A stretch of DNA of 19,076 bases from an uncultured Clostridia bacterium (GTDB lineage Bacteria; Bacillota; Clostridia; TANB77; CAG-508): the NCBI GenBank assembly GCA_944393345.1, contig CALXZW010000015.1, positions 1-19,076 on the forward strand, written 5' to 3'. Position numbers and translations under genes: made by a program. Below the pieces are notes generated by a model. The model was not told the origin of the DNA. It did not search any database and saw nothing but the letters and a program-made list of their open reading frames with translations. Positions 7,301-15,074 of this stretch are shown here, in pieces (position 1 is the stretch's first letter; each line of letters starts with the position of its first letter).

Positions 7301-8020
7301 TTCCTTTTTTATAGTTTTTAAAGTTTCTTCTGTTATTTTTGACTTATCAAATTTATTTACTATAAATATAATTATTCCTATTATAATAAAGGTTACTAAA
7401 TATATTATAGCACTTGATTTTAAATCTCCTACTGCTAAATTTTCTCCTGCATATGTTGAGGATATTACAGAAGGAAGTCTTGCAAAAGTTGAAATTAATA
7501 TTAGTCTTAAAGGTTTTATTGGCAATAGACTTCCTATGTATACTAATAAATCTTTTGGTGTTCCAGGTATTAAAAATAATAACATCATTATAAATTCTAA
7601 TTTTTCAGTATTTTGCATTAATTTGCTTTTTTCAAATTTTTCTATTTGCTTTTGATCACAAAAATCATACACAAAATTCCTTCCTAGTTTTCTTACCGTA
7701 AATGAAATTATGGTTGTGAGGATTGCTACAGAAACAGTAATAAATATCAAACCACCAAATCCACCATAGCACATACCTGCTAATATTTCTATTGGTTCTC
7801 CTGGTATTATTATTAAAAATATTTGTGCAAATTGGAGTCCAAATAACATTAATAATCCTAAAAATCCTAAATCGTCTATTTTTTGTTTGAATTCCATTTG
7901 TCCATCTGTTGTTCTTAAATTTTTAATAATTGGCATTAAATATATTATTACTCCAATACAAATTGTTATTACAATTATTGCTAATATTATTTTAAATATT
8001 TGTGTTTTTTTTATTTTCAT
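7295..8020 (-). CDS. VTT-domain (DedA/TVP38-like) membrane protein
   Basis: A 241-residue integral membrane protein with about six hydrophobic segments (near 8-30, 52-72, 77-108, 142-160, 165-190, 203-222). Two re-entrant-type motifs mark the VTT/SNARE-associated family: IIPGEPIEILAG (71-82) and FLIPGTPKDLLVYIGS (149-164), the latter followed by an ARLPSVISSTYAG segment (180-192). Members are proposed to move or flip lipids in the membrane; the substrate here is unknown. The ATG has AGAAAGGA six bases upstream. It starts 15 bases after the FtsX-type permease stop, so it is the last gene of the ABC operon, which hints at a link between the exporter and membrane lipids or polyprenyl carriers (inference). 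Confidence 0.85.
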   Translation of the reverse strand: MKIKKTQIFKIILAIIVITICIGVIIYLMPIIKNLRTTDGQMEFKQKIDDLGFLGLLMLFGLQFAQIFLIIIPGEPIEILAGMCYGGFGGLIFITVSVAILTTIISFTVRKLGRNFVYDFCDQKQIEKFEKSKLMQNTEKLEFIMMLLFLIPGTPKDLLVYIGSLLPIKPLRLILISTFARLPSVISSTYAGENLAVGDLKSSAIIYLVTFIIIGIIIFIVNKFDKSKITEETLKTIKKEK

Positions 8021-8035
8021 TTTGTTCCTTTCTTA

Positions 8036-11000
8036 TTATTCTACACTTTTTAAACTTCCTATCATATCAATCTTTTTTAAAGCAAAATATGTAACTATAT
8101 TTACTATAATTGTGAAAAATAATGTTATTGCTATAGAATATATATAACTAATGAAATCTATTGTTTTAGTAAATCTTAATATTTCTATTTCACAAGTATC
8201 TATTATATAAAAATTCAATAAATATCCCCCAATTAATCCTAGTGCTATACCTATTATTGTTAACAGTATTGTTTCTCTTGTTACATATTTATAAACTTCG
8301 CCATCATAAAAACCTAATACTTTTATAGTCGCTAATTCTCTAATTCTTTCACTTATATTTACATTTGATAAATTATATAATACAACAAAGGCAAGTAAAC
8401 CGGCAGATACTATTAAAATAATGACAACATAGTTTAAAGAATTCATTGTATCATCTAAAGATTTCATTATAGTAGAATTTAAAGAAATTGTTGAAATTTC
8501 TTTTTGTTCTAACATATCTTTTGATAATTGTTGTTCCGCTTCTTCAGTTAAATTATTATTTTTTAATAATAGTACATTAGTTGTATATGTTTTCCCGTAT
8601 GTCTTTTCATATAAGTCTCTCGGTATATATATGTAATGTGTAACGTAATTTTCTACAATTTTAGAAACTTTAAATTCTTTTTGCACTTTATCTGCATCTT
8701 CTAATATTATTGAATCTCCCTCTTTGATATTTAGAAGTTGTGCTAATTTATCTGTAATTAGTACCCCTTCATTTGATAAATCTACTTTCTCTTTACTATT
8801 TTTATCTATTAAATTTATAACATCATTTATAGTTTCACTATTTTTGGGTATTATTATTTGTACATCATTTTCATTTTCTCCATTCTTAGCAATTCCTGAT
8901 GTCATATTTGTTTCTACTATTTTTTGTATTCTCTCATCTTGATGTAATTTATTTATACAAGTTTGAATTTGATTTTCCTCTAATGAACTTTTTAAAACTA
9001 CTTGCATATCATAATTAAATATTTTCTCATATTGATTTGGTAATATTTTAGATATTGAATCTTTTAGACCAAAACCGGCTAAAATTAATGATGTACATCC
9101 AAATATTCCTATTATTGTCATAAGAAATCTTTTTTTGTATCTAAATATGTTTCTAATTGTTACTTTCTGAGAAAAATTTAATCTTTTCCATATTGGTGTA
9201 ATTCTTTCCAATAATACTCTTTTACCTATTTTAGGTGCTTTTGGCCTTAAAAGAGTTGCTGGTTCTTCTGCTACTTCTTTTAAAACAGAATATATTGTTG
9301 CTCCTACAATACACAAATATATCAAAACCAATCCTATTGTGGCATAACTTTCGTTAAACTCTATTATTATATCTGGCATTTGATACATTATGCTATACAT
9401 TTCCCATACTATACTTGGTAATAATCTAAATCCAATAATCATTCCTATTACTGCTCCAACTATTGATGCTATACTTGAATATATAATATATTTTAATGCT
9501 ATTTGAAATTTATTATATCCTAATGCTTTTAAAGTTCCTATTTCTTGTCTTTGTTCTTCTACCATCCTTGTCATAGAAGTAAGTGAAACAAGTGCTGCTA
9601 TTGCAAAAAACACTATTGGAAACATTAAACTTAAATTTGCTACACTTTCTGTATCTTGTTTAAAACTACTATATCCTGTATTTTGCTCTCTATCTAAAAT
9701 ATACCATTCTGGATTTTCTATTTTATTAACTTCTTCTTTTGCATCTATTAATTTTCTTTCTGCATCTTCTATTTTTTCGTTAAATTCTTGTTTATTTTTT
9801 TCTAATTCTTCTTGTCCTTCGGATAGTTCTTGCTTTGCCTTTGCTATTTCTGCTTTAGCATTTTCGATTTTTGCATATGCACTATTTTTTTCTTTGGTTA
9901 ATTGCTCCTCTTGTTTTGGAATTTCATTTTTTGCTTGCTCAATCAAGGCTTCTGCATTTGCTAACTCTTGTTTTCCTGATGAAATTTGATCATCAATTTG
10001 TGCTATTCCACTTTCCAAACTTACTTTATTTGTTTCTAGTTCTGTCTTTTTCTGTTCTAACATATTTTTTGCTTGTTCTAATAATTTTTTAGTTTCTTCA
10101 TCTAAATTTGGTTCTTCTAACTTTTTTAATATTTCTTCATAATTTTTATTTACTTCTTCTAAACTTTTATTTACTAATTCTAAATTGCTTTGAAGTTCTT
10201 TTTTTTGATTCTCAGCAGTTTCAAAACCTGCTTCTGCTGTTTCTTTTTTACTGTTAAATTCTGTTATGCTATTTAATAATTCTATTTTTGCATCCTTTAA
10301 CTTATTTTCTGCTTCTTTAAATTGTTGATTTGCTTTTTTTTCATTTGCAGAAACTGTATTTTCACTTTTAGTAATCTCATTTTGTGCTTCTTGTATTTCG
10401 ATTTCTGCATCTTTTATTTTTTGCTCTCCATTTTGTTTTTCTTCATTAAATTCTTTTTCTGCATCCGCAATTTTATTATTTGCCTCTGCTATAAGTGAAT
10501 CATATCTTGCATTTTCTCTTTCTTCTTTAATTTTTTCTATATTATCTTTAACTTCTTTTATATATTCTTCATATTTGTTACTAGCAGTTTGATACTTTTC
10601 ACTATTTTTTACTTTTATATATATTTCTGTATATATATCTAAATTTACATTTTCTTGTGGTATATATATATAATAATCAACTTGCCCTGCTCCTAAATTA
10701 CTTGTTCCTCTTTCTAAAGAAATATATAAAGGGCTTTGTACTGTTCCTACTATTTTTAATTCTTTGTTTTTTAGATATTCTATTTCTTCTCCACTATCAT
10801 TTTTTTGTTTTTCAATTTCTATTGTTATTGTATCTCCTATTTTTTTGTTAGTGCCTTTCAAAAAAGCTTCTTCCACAACACATTCATCTATATTTTGTGG
10901 TAAATTTCCTTCTAACAATACAGGTTTATTTACATCATCAATGCATAAAACCTTAGAAACAATTTCTTTATCTTCTAGTTTTATTAATCCATCTTGACTA

Positions 11001-11266
11001 TATGTACCATAAACTTCTTCTACGTTTTCTAGATTTTTTAATGCTGTTATATCTTCATCTGTTAATCCTAATGTCGATAAAATTTCTATATCATATACAT
11101 TTTGATCTTTATAATATTTATCAATGGTATTTATCATATCTGGTGATGTAGCTCTTAACCCTGCAAAAAAACCTACTCCTAATAGTGCCATAATCATAAT
11201 AGAGATAAATCTTTTATATGAATTTTTTATTTCTTTTATACTATCTTTTAATAATGCTTTTTTCAA
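8036..11266 (-). CDS. Large FtsX/MacB-type ABC transporter permease with coiled coil
   Basis: A 1076-residue permease of the FtsX/MacB (type VII) class, which uses ATP hydrolysis in the cytoplasm to drive movements outside the membrane. Eight membrane helices are seen: about 18-38, 545-566, 592-616, 641-664, 713-733, 944-966, 997-1021 and 1040-1063, which is two four-helix FtsX halves. Coupling-helix motifs are EEQRQEIGTLKALG (570-583) and SERIRELATIKVLG (972-985). Between the first and second helices is an external domain (39-220) and then a coiled coil of about 290 residues rich in Glu, Lys and Ala (225-518), similar in layout to large Firmicute permeases that act on the envelope. The TTG start is supported by GAGGTGAT at 11272-11279. 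Partner ATPase is the upstream gene, 15 bases away. Cargo is not identifiable from sequence. Confidence 0.88.
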   Translation of the reverse strand: MKKALLKDSIKEIKNSYKRFISIMIMALLGVGFFAGLRATSPDMINTIDKYYKDQNVYDIEILSTLGLTDEDITALKNLENVEEVYGTYSQDGLIKLEDKEIVSKVLCIDDVNKPVLLEGNLPQNIDECVVEEAFLKGTNKKIGDTITIEIEKQKNDSGEEIEYLKNKELKIVGTVQSPLYISLERGTSNLGAGQVDYYIYIPQENVNLDIYTEIYIKVKNSEKYQTASNKYEEYIKEVKDNIEKIKEERENARYDSLIAEANNKIADAEKEFNEEKQNGEQKIKDAEIEIQEAQNEITKSENTVSANEKKANQQFKEAENKLKDAKIELLNSITEFNSKKETAEAGFETAENQKKELQSNLELVNKSLEEVNKNYEEILKKLEEPNLDEETKKLLEQAKNMLEQKKTELETNKVSLESGIAQIDDQISSGKQELANAEALIEQAKNEIPKQEEQLTKEKNSAYAKIENAKAEIAKAKQELSEGQEELEKNKQEFNEKIEDAERKLIDAKEEVNKIENPEWYILDREQNTGYSSFKQDTESVANLSLMFPIVFFAIAALVSLTSMTRMVEEQRQEIGTLKALGYNKFQIALKYIIYSSIASIVGAVIGMIIGFRLLPSIVWEMYSIMYQMPDIIIEFNESYATIGLVLIYLCIVGATIYSVLKEVAEEPATLLRPKAPKIGKRVLLERITPIWKRLNFSQKVTIRNIFRYKKRFLMTIIGIFGCTSLILAGFGLKDSISKILPNQYEKIFNYDMQVVLKSSLEENQIQTCINKLHQDERIQKIVETNMTSGIAKNGENENDVQIIIPKNSETINDVINLIDKNSKEKVDLSNEGVLITDKLAQLLNIKEGDSIILEDADKVQKEFKVSKIVENYVTHYIYIPRDLYEKTYGKTYTTNVLLLKNNNLTEEAEQQLSKDMLEQKEISTISLNSTIMKSLDDTMNSLNYVVIILIVSAGLLAFVVLYNLSNVNISERIRELATIKVLGFYDGEVYKYVTRETILLTIIGIALGLIGGYLLNFYIIDTCEIEILRFTKTIDFISYIYSIAITLFFTIIVNIVTYFALKKIDMIGSLKSVE

Positions 11267-11281
11267 TTATATCACCTCTTT

Positions 11282-11983
11282 TTACCATTCTATTTCTTCT
11301 ATTGGCATTGGTGATTGATTTATTTCAATATCTTCTGCTTTTCCGTTTTTAAATTTTATTACTTTATCCGCCATTGGTGCTATAGCCGCATTATGTGTTA
11401 TTATTAATACTGTCATTTTTTCTTTTCTTGCAGTATCTTGTAGTAGTTTTAAAATTTGCTTACCTGTTTTATAGTCTAATGCTCCAGTAGGTTCATCACA
11501 TAATAACAATTTAGGATTTTTAGCTATTGCCCTTGCTATCGCAACTCTTTGTTGCTCACCACCTGATAATTGAGAAGGAAAATTGTTTTTTCTATCTTTT
11601 AATCCTACTTTTTCTAAAATTTTATCAGGATCTAATGAATCTTTACAAATTTGAGTTGCTAATTCTACATTTTCTAAAGCTGTTAAATTTTGAACTAAAT
11701 TATAAAATTGAAATACAAAACCAATATCTTCTCTTCTAAATTTTATAAGTTCTCTATTTTTTAAATTTGCTATATTTTTATTGTCAACTATAACTTCTCC
11801 TGATGTTACACTATCCATTCCACCTAATATATTTAAAGCTGTAGTTTTACCTGCTCCACTTGGTCCTACAATTACTACTAACTCTCCTTTTTCTATTTGA
11901 AAATTCGCTTTATCTAGCGCTTTTATTATTATTTCTCCCATTTTATATTCTTTACAAACATTTTTAAATTCTATGTATGCCAT
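11282..11983 (-). CDS. ABC transporter ATP-binding protein (LolD/MacB type)
   Basis: A 233-residue ATPase. Walker A is GPSGAGKTT (40-48), the Q-loop follows at about residue 92, the signature is LSGGEQQRVAIARA (139-152), Walker B is LLLCDEPTGALD (159-170) and the H-loop His is near 197 (IITHN). PTGALD and the overall length are typical of LolD/MacB/FtsE-type ATPases that pair with FtsX permeases, which matches the next gene. I start at the ATG at 11983 (MAYIEFK) because AGGAGG lies just before it; an in-frame ATG at 12001 is upstream of that binding site and would place AGGAGG inside the coding region. First gene of the ATPase-permease-VTT operon. Confidence 0.92.
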   Translation of the reverse strand: MAYIEFKNVCKEYKMGEIIIKALDKANFQIEKGELVVIVGPSGAGKTTALNILGGMDSVTSGEVIVDNKNIANLKNRELIKFRREDIGFVFQFYNLVQNLTALENVELATQICKDSLDPDKILEKVGLKDRKNNFPSQLSGGEQQRVAIARAIAKNPKLLLCDEPTGALDYKTGKQILKLLQDTARKEKMTVLIITHNAAIAPMADKVIKFKNGKAEDIEINQSPMPIEEIEW

Positions 11984-12041
11984 ATAAATTCCTCCTAACA
12001 TTAAGAATTTTTATATTAACATCCTTTTTCTTTTCATTTGT

Positions 12042-12070
12042 ATTATATTATATCTTGTATAAAAATACAA
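12042..12070 (-). promoter_or_regulatory. Promoter of the ABC transporter operon
   Basis: Minus strand: TTGTAT (12070-12065), a 17-base spacer and a perfect TATAAT (12047-12042). It is 59 bases upstream of the ATPase ATG, leaving a short leader with an AGGAGG site. Confidence 0.7.
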
Positions 12071-12072
12071 GA
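12053..12072. repeat. Palindrome over the -35 box of the ABC operon promoter
   Basis: Perfect 8-bp arms TCTTGTAT (12053-12060) and ATACAAGA (12065-12072) with a 4-base AAAA centre. The right arm contains the -35 hexamer and the left arm lies in the promoter spacer, so a dimeric repressor bound here would block RNA polymerase. The regulator is unknown and none is encoded next to it. Confidence 0.5.
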
Positions 12073-12209
12073 ATTTAATTCTTTGTTATAAAATGTTTAA
12101 TAAATACTTAATGTTTAAAATCATTAATTTTATTTTATGATAAATATTCATAAACTTTATTTACATAATTTCATATTATATATTAAACATTTAAATAGGA
12201 GGTTATATT

Positions 12210-12788
12210 TTGGATTTATGTAACAAAACAATTGGTTTTATTTTTACTGGTGTTTTTGAAAGTTTTCCTAATACTATTTCTAAAATTATAGAATTAAAAA
12301 AATTAAATGCCAAAATCATACCAATAATGTCTTTTAACAGTTATAACTTATGTAATAGTTTAAAAATAAATACTAATTATATAAATGAAATCGAAAAATA
12401 TACAGAACATAAAATTATAAATAATATTATAGATGCTAAATCTATTATAAAAGAAGAAAATATAGATATTATGCTTATTGCCCCTTGCTCTGCAAATACA
12501 TTAGCAAAATTAGCTAATGGCATAATTGACACTCCTGCCTTAGTTTCTGCACATTTTCATTTAAGAAATGAAAAACCTTTAGTCCTTGCCCCTGATGTTT
12601 TTAATGGATTAAGCGATAATGCTGAAAATATTGGAAAATTATTAAATAGAAAAAATTATTTTTTTGTACCCTTTAGGCAAAATAATCCTATAACCAAACC
12701 TAGGTCTATTTCTTTTGCTCCAGAATATTTAATAAAAACTTTAGAATATGCATTAAATGGTGAACAAATTAGCCCTATTTTATTATAA
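12210..12788 (+). CDS. dpaB: Dipicolinate synthase subunit B
   Basis: A 192-residue flavoprotein-like subunit that, with DpaA (SpoVFA), converts a dihydrodipicolinate-pathway intermediate to dipicolinic acid, the calcium-chelating compound of the spore core made in the mother cell. The Rossmann-type fold begins IGFIFTGVFESF (8-19). The flavoprotein motif is IAPCSANTLAKLANGI (90-105), and VPFRQNNPITKPRSI (153-167) matches the SpoVFB C-terminal signature. The TTG start is supported by AGGAGG at 12197-12202, seven bases upstream. The partner subunit gene is not next to it: upstream is the divergent ABC operon and downstream, 51 bases away, the spoVB-like gene. I found no convincing sporulation-sigma promoter in the 226-base gap. 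Confidence 0.88.
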   Translation: MDLCNKTIGFIFTGVFESFPNTISKIIELKKLNAKIIPIMSFNSYNLCNSLKINTNYINEIEKYTEHKIINNIIDAKSIIKEENIDIMLIAPCSANTLAKLANGIIDTPALVSAHFHLRNEKPLVLAPDVFNGLSDNAENIGKLLNRKNYFFVPFRQNNPITKPRSISFAPEYLIKTLEYALNGEQISPILL

Positions 12789-12839
12789 AATTTTTTAGCA
12801 TATTTTCTTTATTTATAAATATTATTTATTGGTGATACT

Positions 12840-14330
12840 TTGAGAAAATCTAAACTATTATTAATAAATGGCTCTATTCTTACAATATCTGCACTTTTTA
12901 TGAGATTTGTAAGCCTAGGATTTAATATATATCTTTCAAATAAACTAGGTTCAGAAACTATTGGTATCTTTACTTTAATTATGTCTGTATATCTTTTTTT
13001 TGTAACTATTGCAACATCTGGATTAAGTATGGCTATTACCTGTATTGTTTCTGAAGAATTAGAAAAACGAAATAGAAATGTTGCTTTTCAAACATTAAGA
13101 ACATCTATGTTAATGAGCTTAATTTTTGGAATTATAGCAGGTTCTTTAATAATTATTTTTTCTAATTTTATAATTTCAATATGTCTCCATAATCTAGTTA
13201 GTAGCAAAATATTAATTTATATTGCTATAGGTTTACCTTTTATTTCAGTATCTTCTTGTATTAATGGATATTTTTCTGCAATAAGAAAAGTGTATAAAAC
13301 CGCTGTTAGTCAATGTTTCGAACTAATTTTAAAAATAATTATTACTATAATATTATTACCAAATTCAATATCAAAAGGTGTAGAAAGTATTTGTATTTCT
13401 TTAATCTTAGCTGATGTATTTTCTGAAATTGTATCTTTTACATTTATATATATTTGCTATTTATATGAAAAAAAAGGCTTTTCTGATGCCAAAATATCTT
13501 TTGGAAATTTTAAAAGGATAACCTCATTATCACTTCCTGTTGCTTTAACTTCTTATATTCGTTCAGGGTTATCAACACTAAAGCAACTCATAATACCTGC
13601 TAGATTAGAATTATCAGGTTTAAGTTGTTCGCTTGCTTTTTCTAATTATGGAATAATCCAAGGAATGGTAATGCCTATTTTAATATTTCCCAATATTTTC
13701 ATAAGCTCTTTTAGTAATCTTTTAATACCAGAATTTTCTAGATATACTGCTACAAAAAATAACAATTTACATATTGTTTGTGATAAGATATTTACACTTA
13801 CTTCTATTTTTTCTATTTGTATATCTAGTATATTTTTTCTATTTTCTAATGAACTTAGCCTTGCAATTTATCAAAATTTAGAAAGTGCAAATTGGATTAA
13901 ACTTTTATCGCCATTAGTTTTTTTTATGTATATGGATACAGTTATTGATGGTATACTAAAGGGTTTACAAAAGCAAGTATTCGTCATGTTTGGAAATATT
14001 ATTGACTTAGTAGTTACAATTTTAATTTTATATTTCTTACTACCTGTTTTAGGTATTTATGGATTTATTTTTTCTATTATTGTAAGTGAAATATTAAATT
14101 TTTCTATTAGTTTTTTTCAATTATGGAAACTTACAAAATTTAAATTTAATTTAATGTATCACATTTTATTGCCAATTATATGCTGTGTAATTAGTTTATC
14201 TTTTCTATGTTTTTTAGAATATATATTAAATATTACTTTTAACAATTTTATTTTTCGCATTATTGCTTTTGGGTGTATATATTTAATAAGTTGTTTTTTA
14301 TGGCTATCAAAAAGAAGAAATAAAAAGTAA
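12840..14330 (+). CDS. spoVB: SpoVB-like polysaccharide/lipid flippase (MOP superfamily)
   Basis: A 496-residue membrane protein with about 14 hydrophobic segments. It begins MRKSKLLLINGSILTISALFM and continues NIYLSNKLGSETIGIFTL, the pattern of SpoVB and related PST/MurJ-type transporters in the MATE-like MOP superfamily. SpoVB is needed for spore cortex formation and is thought to move lipid-linked peptidoglycan precursor across the outer forespore membrane. It is set apart from other SpoVB-like flippases mainly by context, since dpaB lies 51 bases upstream and both are spore-formation genes. The TTG start has GGTGAT at 12831-12836, which pairs with the 16S tail at correct spacing. The last 17 bases before the stop form one arm of a shared terminator. 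The basic tail (KRRNKK) is cytoplasmic. Confidence 0.82.
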   Translation: MRKSKLLLINGSILTISALFMRFVSLGFNIYLSNKLGSETIGIFTLIMSVYLFFVTIATSGLSMAITCIVSEELEKRNRNVAFQTLRTSMLMSLIFGIIAGSLIIIFSNFIISICLHNLVSSKILIYIAIGLPFISVSSCINGYFSAIRKVYKTAVSQCFELILKIIITIILLPNSISKGVESICISLILADVFSEIVSFTFIYICYLYEKKGFSDAKISFGNFKRITSLSLPVALTSYIRSGLSTLKQLIIPARLELSGLSCSLAFSNYGIIQGMVMPILIFPNIFISSFSNLLIPEFSRYTATKNNNLHIVCDKIFTLTSIFSICISSIFFLFSNELSLAIYQNLESANWIKLLSPLVFFMYMDTVIDGILKGLQKQVFVMFGNIIDLVVTILILYFLLPVLGIYGFIFSIIVSEILNFSISFFQLWKLTKFKFNLMYHILLPIICCVISLSFLCFLEYILNITFNNFIFRIIAFGCIYLISCFLWLSKRRNKK

Positions 14331-14365
14331 TTTTTTAAGATTTTACATTTTTATTTCTTCTTTTT
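14309..14365. terminator. Bidirectional terminator between spoVB and signal peptidase genes
   Basis: Perfect 18-bp stem, 14309-14326 with 14348-14365, and a 21-base loop that holds both stop codons (14328-14330 plus; 14335-14337 minus). Both arms therefore lie wholly in coding sequence, encoding Lys/Arg/Asn-rich tails. The arms are purine-rich on one side and pyrimidine-rich on the other, with T-runs following on each strand. Confidence 0.7.
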
Positions 14366-14925
14366 TCTTTTCTTATTTCTTTTTTTCTTTTCAAATTATA
14401 CCCATACAAACAATTTAAAATTAATATTATTATAAGTATTATGATTGTTATTCTATTTTGTAATATATGAATAACTGTGCCAAAGCCACTTATTTTTAAT
14501 AAATATTTTCCTTCTATTTGAGAATAACTCACTTTTTCTTTATCTTCATGCTTATTGTTATCTCCCTTTGTAATATATTTTACATTTCCTTCTATATTTT
14601 CTTCTCTAATTATTCTATGTGTGATTATCTCTCCGTTTTGATAAAATGCTATGATATCATTTACATTTATTTCATCTTCTGGTACCTCTTTTACTATTAT
14701 GACATCATTTTTATTAATTGTATGTTCCATACTTTTAGATACTATAATAAAATTTTTATAACCAAAAAAGCTTGGTAATTCATTGGGATCAATATATGAT
14801 TTGCAAATTAAAATTGTATTAAAAATAATTATTGGAATTGTTACTAAATATATTAAAAGAGTTATAGTTTTTACAACTATCTTAAGTCTTTTGTTTTTTA
14901 TATTTATATCTAATAATTTATACAT
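14335..14925 (-). CDS. SipW-like (S26B) type I signal peptidase
   Basis: A 196-residue membrane serine protease that removes signal peptides on the outer face of the membrane. One hydrophobic segment is near the N-terminus (about 18-42) and another near the C-terminus (about 158-177). The catalytic Ser is in VSKSMEHT (Ser65), and the general base is a His in ITHRII (His103) in place of the Lys of ordinary bacterial enzymes, which defines the SipW/ER-type subfamily. KGDNN (120-124) is the conserved Asp box. SipW-type enzymes commonly process secreted matrix or surface proteins. The next gene upstream on the same strand encodes an LRR surface protein with a signal peptide. A clear promoter lies at 14957-14985 and a shared repeat further upstream. 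The tail is very basic. Confidence 0.88.
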   Translation of the reverse strand: MYKLLDINIKNKRLKIVVKTITLLIYLVTIPIIIFNTILICKSYIDPNELPSFFGYKNFIIVSKSMEHTINKNDVIIVKEVPEDEINVNDIIAFYQNGEIITHRIIREENIEGNVKYITKGDNNKHEDKEKVSYSQIEGKYLLKISGFGTVIHILQNRITIIILIIILILNCLYGYNLKRKKEIRKEKRRNKNVKS

Positions 14926-14956
14926 TACATCTTCCTATCTATTAAAATTCATATTT

Positions 14957-14985
14957 ATTTTAGCATACAAGTTTTTTCTAAACAA
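14957..14985 (-). promoter_or_regulatory. Promoter of the SipW-like gene
   Basis: Minus strand: TTGTTT (14985-14980), a 17-base spacer and TAAAAT (14962-14957), with TGC directly before the -10 as an extended element. Start point is predicted near 14950, 25 bases before the ATG. Confidence 0.6.
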
Positions 14986-15016
14986 TATCTACTCAATATT
15001 ATTACTAATTTTTAAT

Positions 15017-15044
15017 ATATATGTAATAAAAATGTAATATTTTT
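15017..15044. repeat. 28-bp direct repeat, copy 1 (upstream of SipW-like gene)
   Basis: Identical over 28 bases to 16553-16580. It contains ATGTAAT at 15021-15027 and 15032-15038, that is, 11 bp from start to start or one helical turn, as in binding sites of OmpR-type response regulators. It lies 35 bases upstream of the SipW-like -35 box, nearly the same offset as copy 2 has from the LRR promoter. Confidence 0.6.
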
Positions 15045-15072
15045 AAGGCACACAAAATCTTGTGTGCCTTAA
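15043..15072. terminator. Hairpin after the LRR protein gene
   Basis: Perfect 13-bp stem, 15043-15055 with 15060-15072, and a 4-base loop (AATC). It starts 2 bases past the stop of the minus-strand LRR gene and is one of the few G/C-containing stems in the window. The T-tract is better on the plus strand than the minus strand, so termination of the LRR transcript may be partial and could allow read-through into the SipW-like gene. Confidence 0.65.
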
Positions 15073-15074
15073 TT

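Noticed and set aside
12120..12200. Sigma-E or sigma-K promoter upstream of dpaB
   Set aside because: TCATATT and CATA-like boxes occur, but spacers are too short (9-10 bases) and one lies too near the ribosome binding site, so they are probably chance in AT-rich DNA.
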